DNA from: Trebouxia sp. TZW2008
Taxonomy: Eukaryota > Chlorophyta > Trebouxiophyceae > Trebouxiales > Trebouxiaceae
Direction of reading: 5' to 3'
NCBI GenBank assembly: GCA_002118135.1
Contig: BDIU01000058.1
Coordinates: 221,835 to 285,834 of the forward strand
DNA length: 64,000 nucleotides
Of the stretch, positions 46,625 through 58,100 are shown piece after piece. The position numbers and the translations under genes were made by a program. The notes under the pieces were generated by a model. The model saw only the letters and a list, made by a program, of their open reading frames with translations. It had not been told where the DNA came from and ran no database searches. The stretch's first letter is position 1. The number at the start of each line of letters is the position of its first letter.

Positions 46625-49600
46625 TCATGAAGTAGCAGCATCTCTGCGATACGTGATCAGATACTTTGGGTAGCCATGACCGCTGTTATATGTGATGTAG
46701 ATTGGGGTGTCAGAAGCTGGGTATATTGCTCTGACTGAGTCATATCGCAGACCAGAAATGTTGATACGCCTGCAAAGGCATAAGTAAGTCAGCTGCATCG
46801 TGGCAAGCTAAAGTGGTTCATGCGCACAAAGCGCCATTTGCAAGGGTGGTTTTGCGCATGACGCAGTCTGTATGTGTGTGTTACTGCACCTTATAGAATA
46901 ACAAGGCGTGTTGTTGACGTGAGCATAACTGTGCAGTTTGGCAGACTGATCTTGAGTTTGGTTCCAAGCTCTCTACCACAGTCATGAAGCTGTCATTTGA
47001 TTTTTTCTCAACATGTGCTAGACAGGCTCAGCAGGGCCAGGTAGGTATGTACTGAAGCAATGAGCTGTTCCCAACCAGTTTGGTGTTGTGCTAAAGCAAC
47101 CGCTGAATCTGCGCCAGAATGAATGCTCATGCTGCAAGTGCTTGGTACAATGGCATCTTCTGTAGCAGTAGATTTTCCGCAAGTTGCAAAACTGCCTATT
47201 CTCCGGCAGTTGCTGATGCTAGAATCAAAACAGTCTTACCTTTGATCAGTGCTCTTGAAATGGTTCAGCCTGTGAACAGACTGTGTTGCTCAAAGACAGT
47301 TGGTGACTATACGTACCTAGCAAGGCCTTTGAGCCCAACTAGTATGCATATATGTGTGTGTGTGGAGACTTTGCAGCCTGCTGCCTGAATTATGCCAATG
47401 CACTTAGCAAAGCCAGACAAGACATGACATGAACAACAGAATACACTGTGTAACCTGCTATCTGGGATCAGCAAAATGAGACATGGCATGGACAACAATG
47501 TACCTGAGAATGTCTGCATCTTCGATCAATGGGGGATTGCGCATGGAGCGGTCAGGAGCCATGTTCTTGGCTTTCCCTGTCAGCACGTCCACAGCCATGA
47601 TCTGTCTCAAGCCTGCAAGGCCAATGCCACTGAGTAAGTAAGGCAGTCAGCCAGTGACAGAGTCAGCAAGCAAGCAATCCAATACTCAAAGAGTAAGCGA
47701 GTGCAACGGGGAGTGGTTGAATGAGTTGTTAATTCAAACAAGCAAATGAGTGAAGGGTGAGTGAGTGAGGGAGCGAGCAAGTGCGCAGGCGGGTGAATGG
47801 GTGGGCAGGCGGGCGGGTGGATGGGTGGGTGAGTGAGTGAGTGAGGGAGTGAGTGAGTGAGTGAGTGATGCTAGACACAACAAGGTCTGAGAGTTGATTC
47901 TTGCTACCTCCCCAATGCTTCTTTGAGATCAGCAAGGGCACGCAATGAATGTGTACTTAAGTCACAGCATGGCCACCTGTTGACCATGACATTGCAAGGC
48001 AGCATAGAGAGTGGGACACACCTATTGTGTTGCTGACATCTCCAAGGTACTTGCCCACAAACTCACCCTGCGGCTGCAGTCTGTGCTCATACCGTACAGC
48101 CAACCAGGGTTTACTGGAGTAGTAAGTGCCTGATCCCCAGATTCCATCAACATTTGCAAAGTTGAATGCAAACCCTGCAAGAAGCAATTGCCTTGAACAC
48201 GTTTCAGAAGCTGTGAACTCTCAGCTATGCACGTCTATGCAACATCACTATGGTGCATCAACAATTGCTTGATTCGATACCTGTGCCCACGCAAACTTTT
48301 GGTCGGTAGCAGTGCTTGTTACATGATGTGCTTAGCATCCACAAGCAGTGATCGCTGTATGCAGCACAACTGATTGTCTGGACAGTCTGCTGTGAAGCAA
48401 TGGTTGTCAGTGCATGGACTGTCGTTCCTAGCCCAAGCAAATGCTTTGCATCCGTGTAAGAGCACTGTTGTCAATGGCAACAGCAGAGAGAGCGAAGGTT
48501 TTACATGCTTTAGCCAGCAAACAAGGCTGATCGCATGTGCCACATAGTAGCATGACGCTATGTCTACAAGGATCAAGCAGTCTATGACATAGTGAAACAC
48601 CCCCAAATGATCTTGTTTCACAGACAATTTCTCACCTTGCTCACTGGCATACACATCATCTGGCTTTGTTCCACTTGAGCCATGCCACAGCAATGGGAGC
48701 CCTCCATTGACAATATGTAGATTGGGTTCATTTCCCCAGCGGTCTAGCGTGTTGCTGTAATGGTGAGCAAAGTTCCACCACAGCTTCCTGTTCTGAATGC
48801 GGTGCACCTGTAAAAAAAGACATGATCCTAAGGGGAGGCACAACCTGCCATATCAGGAAGAGCCATGCCCCAGCAATGAAAGCCCTTCCTTGACAATATA
48901 CAGGTTGGGTTCACTTCCCCAGCGGTCTAGCATGTTGCTGTGATGGTGAGCAAAGTTCCACCACAGCTTCCTGTTCTGAATGCGGTGAACCTGTAAGCCA
49001 AGACACAATCACACAGTGCATACAAACTGCCATATTGGAAGAACAGCAATGGGACCTCTCCAATGACACCATGTGAGTTGGGTTCATTTTCCCGACAATC
49101 TAGCGTGTTGCTGAAACAATGAGCAAATTTTCCACCACAGCTCATGCTTGTTGATCTGATGCGGGACAGTGGCAGTCTTCTCAGAGACTGCCATTCACAG
49201 CAGACAACGGAACACAAAGCACAGCAAAAGTTTTGCAAAGCTGTGGCAATGCAGGCCTGCCGTATGCAGCCCAGCATACAGAAATTGCGTTGACATTCAT
49301 GAAGCGTTGCTCTTCTCAAACACGTCTGTTAGCCTGGCCCACTGGCTTTGCAAAACAGGCTTCGATGACAACTTGGCTTGCTTCTCATTGCTGTACCTTG
49401 ACAACTTGCAAGCCTTGCTCCAATTGCAGTGTCTGCACCATCTGAGCAACATCTGGCATTGCCGGATCTGCCTCAAAGAGCTCTGTATTGCTGTTTTGAG
49501 GCGCCCAGTGGTCTGGAAGGGGCTTTTGTGCTGTGCTGACCGGCAGGTTCAAAACGTAGGGTGGCTGCTGTGGTGCAGCAATTTGACTGGGAAAAAGCGG

Positions 49601-52600
49601 CGCCTGGCCACAGTTTGACAATAACGTCACCATCCCTGTTACCTGCAAGAGAGCAGTGTCAAGTGCACCATATTGCCAGGAATTTTGAGAAAATACGGGT
49701 GCTGTGTTGCAGGAGGGTTCATGACTTGCCTGGGAAAAGCGGCGCCTGGCTGCAGTTTGGCAACAATGTCACCGTGCCTGTCACCTGCAATCAGACTGAT
49801 GTTGAGTGTACATTTGTAGCATGGCACTTCAAAAGATAGTGCTTCTGTGGTGCTGGAACTTGACTGGAGAAGAGCGGCGCCCGACCACAGTTTGACAGCA
49901 ATGTCACCATGCCTGTGACCTTTAAGAAGAGCAGTGTTAAGTGCACCGTATCGGCAAGAAATTCAGAATATACGGCTGCTGTGATGCAGGAGGGTCTACG
50001 ACTTGACTAGAGGAAAGAGGCGCCTGATCACAGTTTGATAGCAATTTCACTAGACTCGACACCTCAAGCAAACTGGTGTTAAATGCAACATTCCAGAGGG
50101 CAAATTCAGAACATGGGGCTGTTGTGCAGCAGCAGGCATCACTATTTGGCTGGAGAAAAGCGGCGCCTGGCCACATTTTGACAAGAATGTCATTAGACCT
50201 GGCACCTGCAAATAAACCGGTTTTAGGTACACTGTTTCAGCAGGGCACTTCAGGACACAGTGCTTCTGTGGTACAGAAATTTGACTGAGACAAGCAGGGA
50301 CCAGCCGCAACTTGACAGCAAGTCAACAAGCCTGTCACCTGCAAGTGAACTGGTGTCTACTGGCAGGCCATTTCAGAACATACGTCTGCTGTGGTGCAAA
50401 TGACTTTGCAGTATGACTGGAGAAAATTGGCGCCTGGCCACAGTTTGGTAGCGATGTCACCAGGCCTGTCACCTGCAAGTACATAGGTGTCGAGTGCAAT
50501 GTGCTGGCAGGCAAACTCAGAACGTATGGCTACTTTAATGAGGTAGGCATCACTGCTTGACTGACAAAAGCAGTGCCTGATCACATTGTGATGGCAATGT
50601 CATCAGGCCGATCATTTACAAATACACCGATGTTACAAGCAGACAATGAATGCAGAGCTGCACAGGATAGCATTGTACTCATTCATTCATTCATTCATTC
50701 ATTCATTCATTCATTCATTCATTCATTCATTCATTCATTCATTCATTCATTCATTGTAAACGTGGGCTAGGCAGGCTCAGCAGGCCCATCTAGGTACGTA
50801 CAGAAGCAATCAGCTGTCTCCAACCAGTTCGAGCATGTGCTAAGCTAAACCGTTTGTATTGGACATGGAGGGCGGATTGTACCTGGTGCACTACTGTCTT
50901 ATCCCTTTGGCAATCAGTGCACACTGCACAGAGCAGCACTAAGTCTGCTGCACTAGTGTCATACTTCCTTTGACAATGAATGCACAGCTGCACAGGATGG
51001 CATTGTACCTGTTGTGCTAGTGTCATATTTCCTTTGACAACGAAAGCACACTGCATAGAGCAGCATCAGGTTTGTTGCACTAGTGTCGCAACCCCTTTGA
51101 CAATGAACGCACAGCTGCACAGGATGGCATTGTACCTGTTGCGCTAGTGTCATACTCCCTTTGACAATGAAAGCACAGCATCACGGGATGGCGTTGTACC
51201 TGTTGCTCTAGCTATAGTGTCATGGCCCTGTGACTATCGTTCAACAGCTGCACATAGAGGCATTGTGCTTATTGCGTTAGTGCCATCTTTACCGTTGAAC
51301 AGCTGGGTGGAGCAGCTTTGTGCCTGTGCCACTAGTGGCGTAGTTCTTGCACAAGAAGCACAGCTGCACAGGATAGCAGTCTGTTGCGCTAGTGTCCTGT
51401 ACCCCTACAATGAATGCACACTGCACAGAGCAGCATCAGGTTTGTTGCACTAGGGTCGTAACCCCATTGACTATCGTTGAACAGCTGTGCAGAGCAGGTT
51501 TGTGCCTGTGGCACTAGTGGCATCTACATTTCACAATGAACGCACGGCTGCACAAGATAGCTTTGTACCTGTTGCACTAGTGCCATGTCCCCTTTGACAA
51601 CCAGAACCATGGCATCTGAAAGGCTCCAGAGTAGATAGTCCATGGAAGGCATTGCAAGCACAGAGTCCTGCTGGTCATCGCTCAGCTTGCTGAAATGGGT
51701 CAGCTGCACTTGATGTTGGCGAGCCTGTACAAGCAAGAAAAGTTGGACTGCTGAAGTCTCTCCAGGCACCTGGCAAAGTCTACAGTCGATAGTGGATCGC
51801 AGCCATTGCAAGCATGCAGTCCTCTGCACCACTCAGATTGCTAGACTATGCCAGCTGCACTTGATGCGGGCGAGCCTGTGCAAGCAACAAAAGTTGGACT
51901 GCAGAAGTCTCTCAGGCATCTGGCAAAGTCTAGAGTTGATAGTGGATCACAGCCACTGCAAGCATGGAGTCCTGTGCACCACTCAGTTTGCTAGACTGTG
52001 CCAGCTGCACTTGATGTGGGCGAGCCTGAGCAAGCCAGAAAGCTTAGACTGCAAAGGTCTATTGAGGCACTTAACAAGGGCAGTTTCCAAAGGCAGCCCC
52101 CAGGCACAGTCTCCAAGGGCAGCTTCCAAGAGCATCATTCCAAGAGCAGGTCTCAAGGGCAGTCCCACACTCTTTCCCGAGGCACACTTCAAGGACAGTA
52201 AGGGCAGTAGAATGAAACCAAAGCTGCAAAAAGCGACCTTGCTTGAACCTTGAAATGAGCTGATGAATGCTGTGCAGCATACAGTCTCACCTGCACAGTT
52301 CTGTGTAAGCAGCGCAGTGCTTTGTCCAAGGCCTTTGACGGAGCCACAACAGACAGCGTCACTTGAGGGACGTGCTTTGCGATCTCGACATGTAGGCTTG
52401 AAATGGCGCTGTCGCTGAAGTCAACAAAGTCCACTTTCTGCAGAGCAAGCAAAATGTTCACCTGAAGATGCTACTACATGACTTTCCAGACAATTGGCAA
52501 GTACAGTAAACTCTTGTTGTAACGACTGCTGTGGTTGCCAAGAAATTTGTCCTTACATCAAAATGTCCTTACTCAGAGGGATCACTGCCGTCAGAATGCA

Positions 52601-54874
52601 GTGATTGGTCACCAACAGCACTGTGCTTACATCGAGATTGTCCTTGCAACGAGAGTTTACTGTAGGCAACCTCTTGTTGCAAAGGATTATTGATTGCACA
52701 CTGAACAGCACCTCTGTTAACACATTGACCAACTATCACAGCGTCTGTGACAGTCAGTGGGATCGCCGGCCCAGGACCTGAGCTGGTCTTGGGTCCTGTC
52801 CTAGCATATTGACACACCACGCAAGGCGGACTCGCGAATTCACATGTGCATGTCCAATGTGTGCAAAGTCATTTGCAGAACACTGGCTGTATGCAAGCTT
52901 ACTTTCAGTGTGCTGCCTGCTGAACCAGTAAGTGCTGCTTTAACAAGTTTTGCAATTTGGGCCTTTGCTGCTAGAGCAATGGGCCATCCAGCTTGACCGC
53001 AGCCCAGCAGAGGAAGAGCAATAGAGTCAACTTTGGCGTCTGCTGCCACTGTCAGTATTGCCTGTACCATGCTTTGCATGCTGGCTTCATCAGTCACGCT
53101 ATTTCCTGCACAAAGCCAAGGTACTCTTTGATTCACAGAAAGGCACAAAAGCATAGCAAGTACTGAATTGTGCTTTGCATGCTGAGTTCATAAGTCGTGC
53201 CATTGTCTGCACAAAGCCAAGATTACCCAGTGAGCCACACAAGAGCTCTGCAAGCATATCAAGGACTTCTTCATGCCTTGCATGCTGACTGCATCAGTTA
53301 CATCTTGTCCTGTGCAAAGCCCAAATCACAATGTGAGCCATGCAAAGGGTCAGAAGCATAGCAAGACATGTTGCAAAGAGAACCTACAGCTCTTGTGGGT
53401 ACAACAACTGCTGCTGCTGCTGCTGCTGCCGCAGCAACAACCGACTGACTGTCGGCTGTGTTGTGTGCGTGCCTGCACTACGGCCATGACTCCTTGCTGC
53501 ACACATTACGTGTCATGCATTTGTGAATGGAAAGCTGACAAGGTAACATGCTGGAACGAAGCATGAGCAGAGTGGTTCAGCATGCACTGCCAACATGCAT
53601 ATGGCAGGCGAATGTTGCTTGCTCATACCTGACAGCTTGGGCAGTGACGCATGTATCACATACTGACATGCCAAGCGATTTTCAGGAGCCCTGGAGAGCA
53701 TGCTAATGACTGCATTGCCCCTTGACAAGCGCTGTGACCCTCCTGGGGTTGCTGTTGGAAGCCACTGACATGCAGGTCCAACTGCTGCCTGTATGGCCTT
53801 AGACACCGCCCCTATTGCATGCAGACTTGTGGTTGTGGGATTGACAATCGCGCATGTCTTCTGGACTGCTGTCAAGTCTCCTTTGTATGCCTGCAGGCAC
53901 AACAGCATGGCCTTCTCTGCACAGCGCAAACAGCCTGGTCCATAATGTGTTATGTGCTGGACAGTCTGAACACAAGACAACAGCTGCAGCTTTGTCTAAC
54001 TTGCCTGCACTGTGACACCATTGATGCATACTGGCTGGCCTGATTTGCTGTCTTCAATTGCTAATTTGCATCTGTACGCTGCCATTTCTTGTTCTAGCCT
54101 ATGTCTTGGTTGCTCTAGGTCTTCATGTTTGAAAAAGGCTGCTTGCTCGAAATTCAAGGGCACCAGCCGGCGGAAGGAATCTTTTCCAGTGCTCATGCTT
54201 GCGAAGGAAGCAGACAAGGCATCCTGGGCTTGCGCTGCAGCTGCCTGGTGATGCGCTTCAGGGGCCGTGCTGGTCTGGCTTTCGTAACCGGCCTGGGATT
54301 TTTGCTGTCTGCTAGAGAGCGAGATCCGGTTCCACGCCAAGCGTGTCCCTTTGCGAGCAAGCTCATAGTGCCTTGACGCTACGCCCTCAGTGAAAGGCAG
54401 GTTGTTGGGTTGCTCCCAAAAACACTTGCCGGTGTCCGGCCCCCCTGTGACCTGGCCAAGCACAGGAGGCGTGTTCATGCCGCCACGAAAGCAATCTGGA
54501 CTGACGCTCTTTGTGCCTGAGCGCAACTGAAACAGAGCAGCTAACAATACCAGGATATCCGGGTAGCTACAGCTGGAAACTTGGAATCTGGCTTGGCACA
54601 TGCACCATGTGTGTAATATTTGGTTCAGCGCTGACAACTTTCAGTCACTTTAGCAAGGTGTTTGCGTTCGACGATGCCTTGGTACGCAAGCATGCATGTA
54701 CACAAGCCTTACTTTAGAGGTCGGCAACTTAAGGATTGACTTGCAAGTAATCGTCATTTCATCCTCTGTAGCAAATTTTGTCACCTTGACGCCATCAGCT
54801 GCAACATGACGTGTGTACTTATTGACCGTCATTTGTTCTGGCCCATTCAACGTTCTCTCACTACACAAGCACAT
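46625..54874 (-). CDS. Macro-domain ADP-ribosyltransferase (macroPARP, PARP14/15-like)
   Basis: Eleven exons join without a break into 758 residues: 54713-54874, 54005-54526, 53629-53890, 52903-53105, 52291-52437, 51569-51724, 49397-49642, 48636-48807, 48022-48174, 47504-47612, 46625-46769. Residues 1-228 have no recognised domain. About 229-432 form a macro domain (YKGDLTAVQKTCAIVNPTTT, YVIHASLPKL, ALPLLGCGQAGWP), which binds ADP-ribose. About 540-758 is the PARP catalytic domain: VHRIQNRKLWWNF, LLWHGSSG (H608), GIWGSGTYYSS (Y641), DSVRAIYPA and YPKYLITYRR. The last strand lacks the glutamate of poly-ADP-ribosylating enzymes, so mono-ADP-ribosylation is inferred. The first intron after 54005 uses a GC donor. 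Stress or ubiquitin-linked signalling is the usual setting of such enzymes. Confidence 0.85.
47757..47870. repeat. GTGA/GGGT tetranucleotide array
   Basis: A degenerate (GTGA)n and GGGTG/GGCGG tract in the macroPARP intron between exons 47504-47612 and 48022-48174. Confidence 0.9.
48840..49170 (-). repeat. Two upstream copies of the macroPARP VHRIQN exon
   Basis: The working exon starts at 48807. A copy starts at 48990, 183 bp away, is open as VHRIQNRKLWWNFAHH and stops by TGA just after the altered LLGHGSS (Trp to Gly). A third copy (about 49040-49168) is more diverged (FAHCFSNTLDC). Confidence 0.9.
49642..50620 (-). repeat. About eight ~140-bp copies of a macroPARP exon start and acceptor
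   Basis: Starting from the working exon 49397-49642, copies of its first about 85 bp (VTGMVTLLSNCGQAPLF and PYVLN) with TTGCAGGT(G/A)ACAGG acceptors recur near 49786, 49920, 50062, 50205, 50339, 50471 and 50611. Most still read as CGQAP(L/F)(F/L)(P/S)SQ or similar. Confidence 0.88.
50678..50755. repeat. ATTC tetranucleotide microsatellite
   Basis: About 19 uninterrupted CATT units in the macroPARP intron. Confidence 0.97.
50850..51600 (-). repeat. ~64-bp tandem array carrying a splice donor
   Basis: About 11 units derive from the end of macroPARP exon 51569-51724 (GTTGTCAAAGG...CACTAGTGCAACAG|GTACAA). Many units still read GCAACAG|GTACAATGCC. Two unit types alternate, one with CACAGCTGCACAGGATGGCA and one with GCACTGCATAGAGCAGCA-like sequence, so the higher-order repeat is about 128 bp. 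Confidence 0.85.
51735..52060 (-). repeat. Two further ~125-bp copies of exon 51569-51724 start
   Basis: The acceptor and exon start coding ARQHQVQLTHFSKL are repeated at about 51785-51875 and 51925-52030 as GCTCGCC(C/G)(A/G)CATCAAGTGCAGCTGGCA. They sit upstream in the gene, as expected for acceptor-bearing copies. Confidence 0.82.
52066..52205. repeat. Minisatellite of (T/C)CCAAGGGCAG(T/C) units
   Basis: About seven imperfect 15-24-bp units in a macroPARP intron. Confidence 0.8.
53095..53345 (-). repeat. Three copies of a macro-domain exon start
   Basis: The acceptor region GGCTTTGTGCAG|GAAATAGCGTGAC of exon 52903-53105 recurs at about 53160-53220 and 53270-53325, with TGCTTTGCATGCTG(A/G)(G/C)TTCAT conserved. 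Confidence 0.78.
53402..53440. repeat. CTG trinucleotide tract
   Basis: CTGCTGCTGCTG...CCGCAGCAAC in a macroPARP intron. Confidence 0.9.
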
Positions 54875-55134
54875 GCTTTGCTGAGCACAGATTTGAAATA
54901 GAGGCCCCCCACACTTGTCCTGGAGCCCAGCATCTGGACGTCAGTCGAACCGTTCTGGCAAAGATACGCATGACGCTGAAAACCATGTCAGGCAACCGGA
55001 GGCGCACAACAATTAGCCAGTTTGTGGCAATTGCAAGAGACCATTTCAGTCACTGTTTGTACCCACACCACACTGGAAGCTGAGCCGTAAGACATCTTGT
55101 CTGCCACTTAGTCAGATGACGGTGTGAAGCAAGT
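54875..55134. promoter_or_regulatory. 5' flank of macroPARP
   Basis: A 260-bp spacer between the macroPARP ATG (54874) and the stop of the next minus-strand gene. About 54930-55010 is CpG-enriched, and TATTTCAAATC lies at about 54890-54900. No other signal is seen. Confidence 0.35.
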
Positions 55135-58100
55135 TCACCTTGTAGCAACCTGTGCTGATCGATGTGACATGGTTGAATCCCACAGTTCTTGAACCAGCTC
55201 TGGACACTCTTGCATGAGCTGCCGCATTGCAGCGCGTTTGACTACGATGGAGCTGCAGCAAATAAAAAATCGTGTCACCATATGTTGATAGCTCAACTTG
55301 AGTAAGGCTTTCACAGAAAGGAACGCTGCAGCATTGCACTCTCATCATCATAGTAACAAAAACAACAATGACTACAGTTTGTAGCACACATTGCTAGATG
55401 TGTGTGGCACACATTCTTTTTCTCTTTTTCCTCTTCTTCTCTTTTTCCTCTTGCTGGGCAGGCTTGTCATGAACGTCACAAAGCAGAGCATCCTGGGGCA
55501 GCATTGGACCAGTAGTTCAGCATAACATAATGCTGAACGCATTCATCCCATCATGCCGCACTTGCGTTTTTTGCGATTGCTGGACTGCTTGGGCCTTTCT
55601 TGCTTGCAGGCATCTTGTTCTTTTTTTGGCGTCTCTCGACAACATCAAGGCACCAATTGGACAACATCAAGGCACCAATTGGACAACATCAAGGCACCAA
55701 TTGGTTGCAACAATGATGTCTTGCATGACAGCTTTACGGCTGACTGCATCAGCGAGGCATGTGTGCCGTACTGCGCACGCACACTGTTGGTATGTGCAAC
55801 TTGAGTTGCAGAATTGCAATTTGGTCCCCAGAGCACTGTGAGTACCAATGCTGCTCGACTCCTTTTGCTGCATAATGCAGCAACAGAAAGTGACATAACA
55901 TCACATTCCAGCCATTGCTTGGCCTCAAAACGCAAACTGTCTTGGCGAAGAATGTGATGTCTTTCAGCATGCAATGCTGTCTGCATGAAGCAAACAGCAC
56001 TCACTGACGTAGTAAGTTTGAAATCAGTCCTGGCGTCACTCTATCCAGTCCAATCATGTTACTGTAGTATTCATAGAGCTTCAATCGCAAGCACTGCCTT
56101 TGCTGAGCAAACAGACTGCACAAGACACAAACAAGGCTTCTACGTACAGAGCTGTACAATGGTGAAGCCTGCACCACTAGCAAGTCTTGGACACAAATGG
56201 CCAGGCAGGTCTCAAAGCTGGCCGCTAGGAAACCCTTGGCACAGGAACACACTGAAAGCGCTCATACCTAGTCTCACTGACATTGCTGTTGTCCTGCAGC
56301 AGGGTTGTAAAATGTAAATTGACATAGTCTTGTCTTAAGCTCCTTGCATCAGTGCATGCAGATCTTCAGACCAGCACCCTTGGCTCAGATGCACTGTCTC
56401 ATTGAGTCCTACATGGCATGTATCACTGGCACAAGTTGGAGAACAACATGCTGGAATGCTTTGTGCTGTTGGGCAGGCTGATTGCAGACTTTGGACAAAA
56501 GTCTGGACTAGCCTGTTTGGCTTCACAGGCTATGACACTGGTGTTGCATGAAAGCAACAGCTTTGCTCCATTTTCCATACATGGATTGCTGGGTGTGTGC
56601 AGAAACAACAGCAAAAGCAAGTTGGGACCATGCGGCAGCGTGCCTATCATTCAGAGTACGCATGCACTGTGTCACAGCTGTATTGCATGTGCAGATGATG
56701 CAAATATGAAGTGCCAACATGGACACACCTTGAGGGCACTTAGTGGTGCCACAGCTTTGTGAGCCCAAGGTTCAGGTTTTGCCACAGCTTTGTGAGTCCA
56801 AGGCCCATGCCACAACATGCGCCAGCTACATAGTAACAGCAGTGAAGAATCCCATCAAGCACTGCAAAGCAGTAACTTGCATGCCTGCAGGAGCGATGCA
56901 CAGACATCAGTGCACTATTGCCTATCTGAAATACCTGGGACATGAAAGGTGTGAATATGTCCACATATGCTGGGTCAAGGAAGCCAAACAGCCAAAAGCA
57001 TACATGTAGACAGGTTGCCAACTGCAAGTGCTGGCGGTGATGAGATAGCTAGTAGCTGAAACAAAGAGTAGAACCTCACGCGCTAGACTTAGCTTCTGCA
57101 GCATCAGCAAAGCAAGAATGCCTTAAGCGGCTGTGTCCAGGGCAGTTACTGTTATGCTGACAGCATGTTATCAGGAGCTGCAGGCACTACTATTGCTGCA
57201 AATCACTAGGTGCTGACTTGAAGAATCAAAATAAGGGAAACTCACTGCTTTGGTGGAGCTGTATCAGGGGCATTATCAGAGGCCCCAAACTCTGCATCTG
57301 TTGCTGTGTCACTGCAGGCTGGCTGAGGTTCTGGGTCATGGGTGGCAAAACCCTGGCTGCCAGCCTGGAAACCCTTCTCCACTGAAGCTGCCCCGCCAGT
57401 AGAGGCTGCTGCGTCATTGCTGGCTGGTTGCAGCACTGGCTGAAGTAGGGTGAAATTCTGGCTTTCAGCTTGCAAACTGTCTACTGCTGAACTTGCCCCA
57501 GCAGCGACAGCTGCTGCATCACTGCTGGCTGGCTGAGGCACTGGCTGATGCGTGGTGAAATCCTGGCTCCCAATCTGGATTTTCTCTTCTGTTGTGACTG
57601 CCACACCAACAGCGGCTGCTGTGTGTATGACTAGACCCTCGTGATCGATGCGCTCAGGTGATTGCTGCTCTATGACATCTGACAAAAGGCCTTTTGAGCA
57701 CTGACTGCAGCCTAACTGTGACTGCTGCTCTGTGTCACCAGACCCAAAACCTCCCAAGCTGTGACTGGCGCCTGACTGTGGCTGCTGCTTTGTGTCAATA
57801 GACTTGAGTTCTATTGCGCACTGACTGGAGCCTGATAGTGGCTGCTGCTCTGTCTCACAAGACTCAAAGTCTGTCAAGCTGTGACGGGCGCCTGATTGTA
57901 ACTGCTCTGTGTCATCACACTGAAAGTCTGCTGAGCTGTAACTGATGCCTGACTGTGGCTGCCGCTCTGTGTCACTAGACTCTAAGACTGCTGAGCTGTG
58001 AATAGAGTTTGACTGCTGTTGCTGCTCTGTGCCGTCAGGCTCACAGTCTATTGAGCTGTGACTGCTGCCTGACATTGGCTGTTGCTCGCAGTGCTCAATT

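Noticed and set aside
50850..51600. Regular ~64-bp repeats resembling a CRISPR array
   Set aside because: Units are tandem with no unique spacers, lie inside a eukaryotic intron and derive from an exon end.
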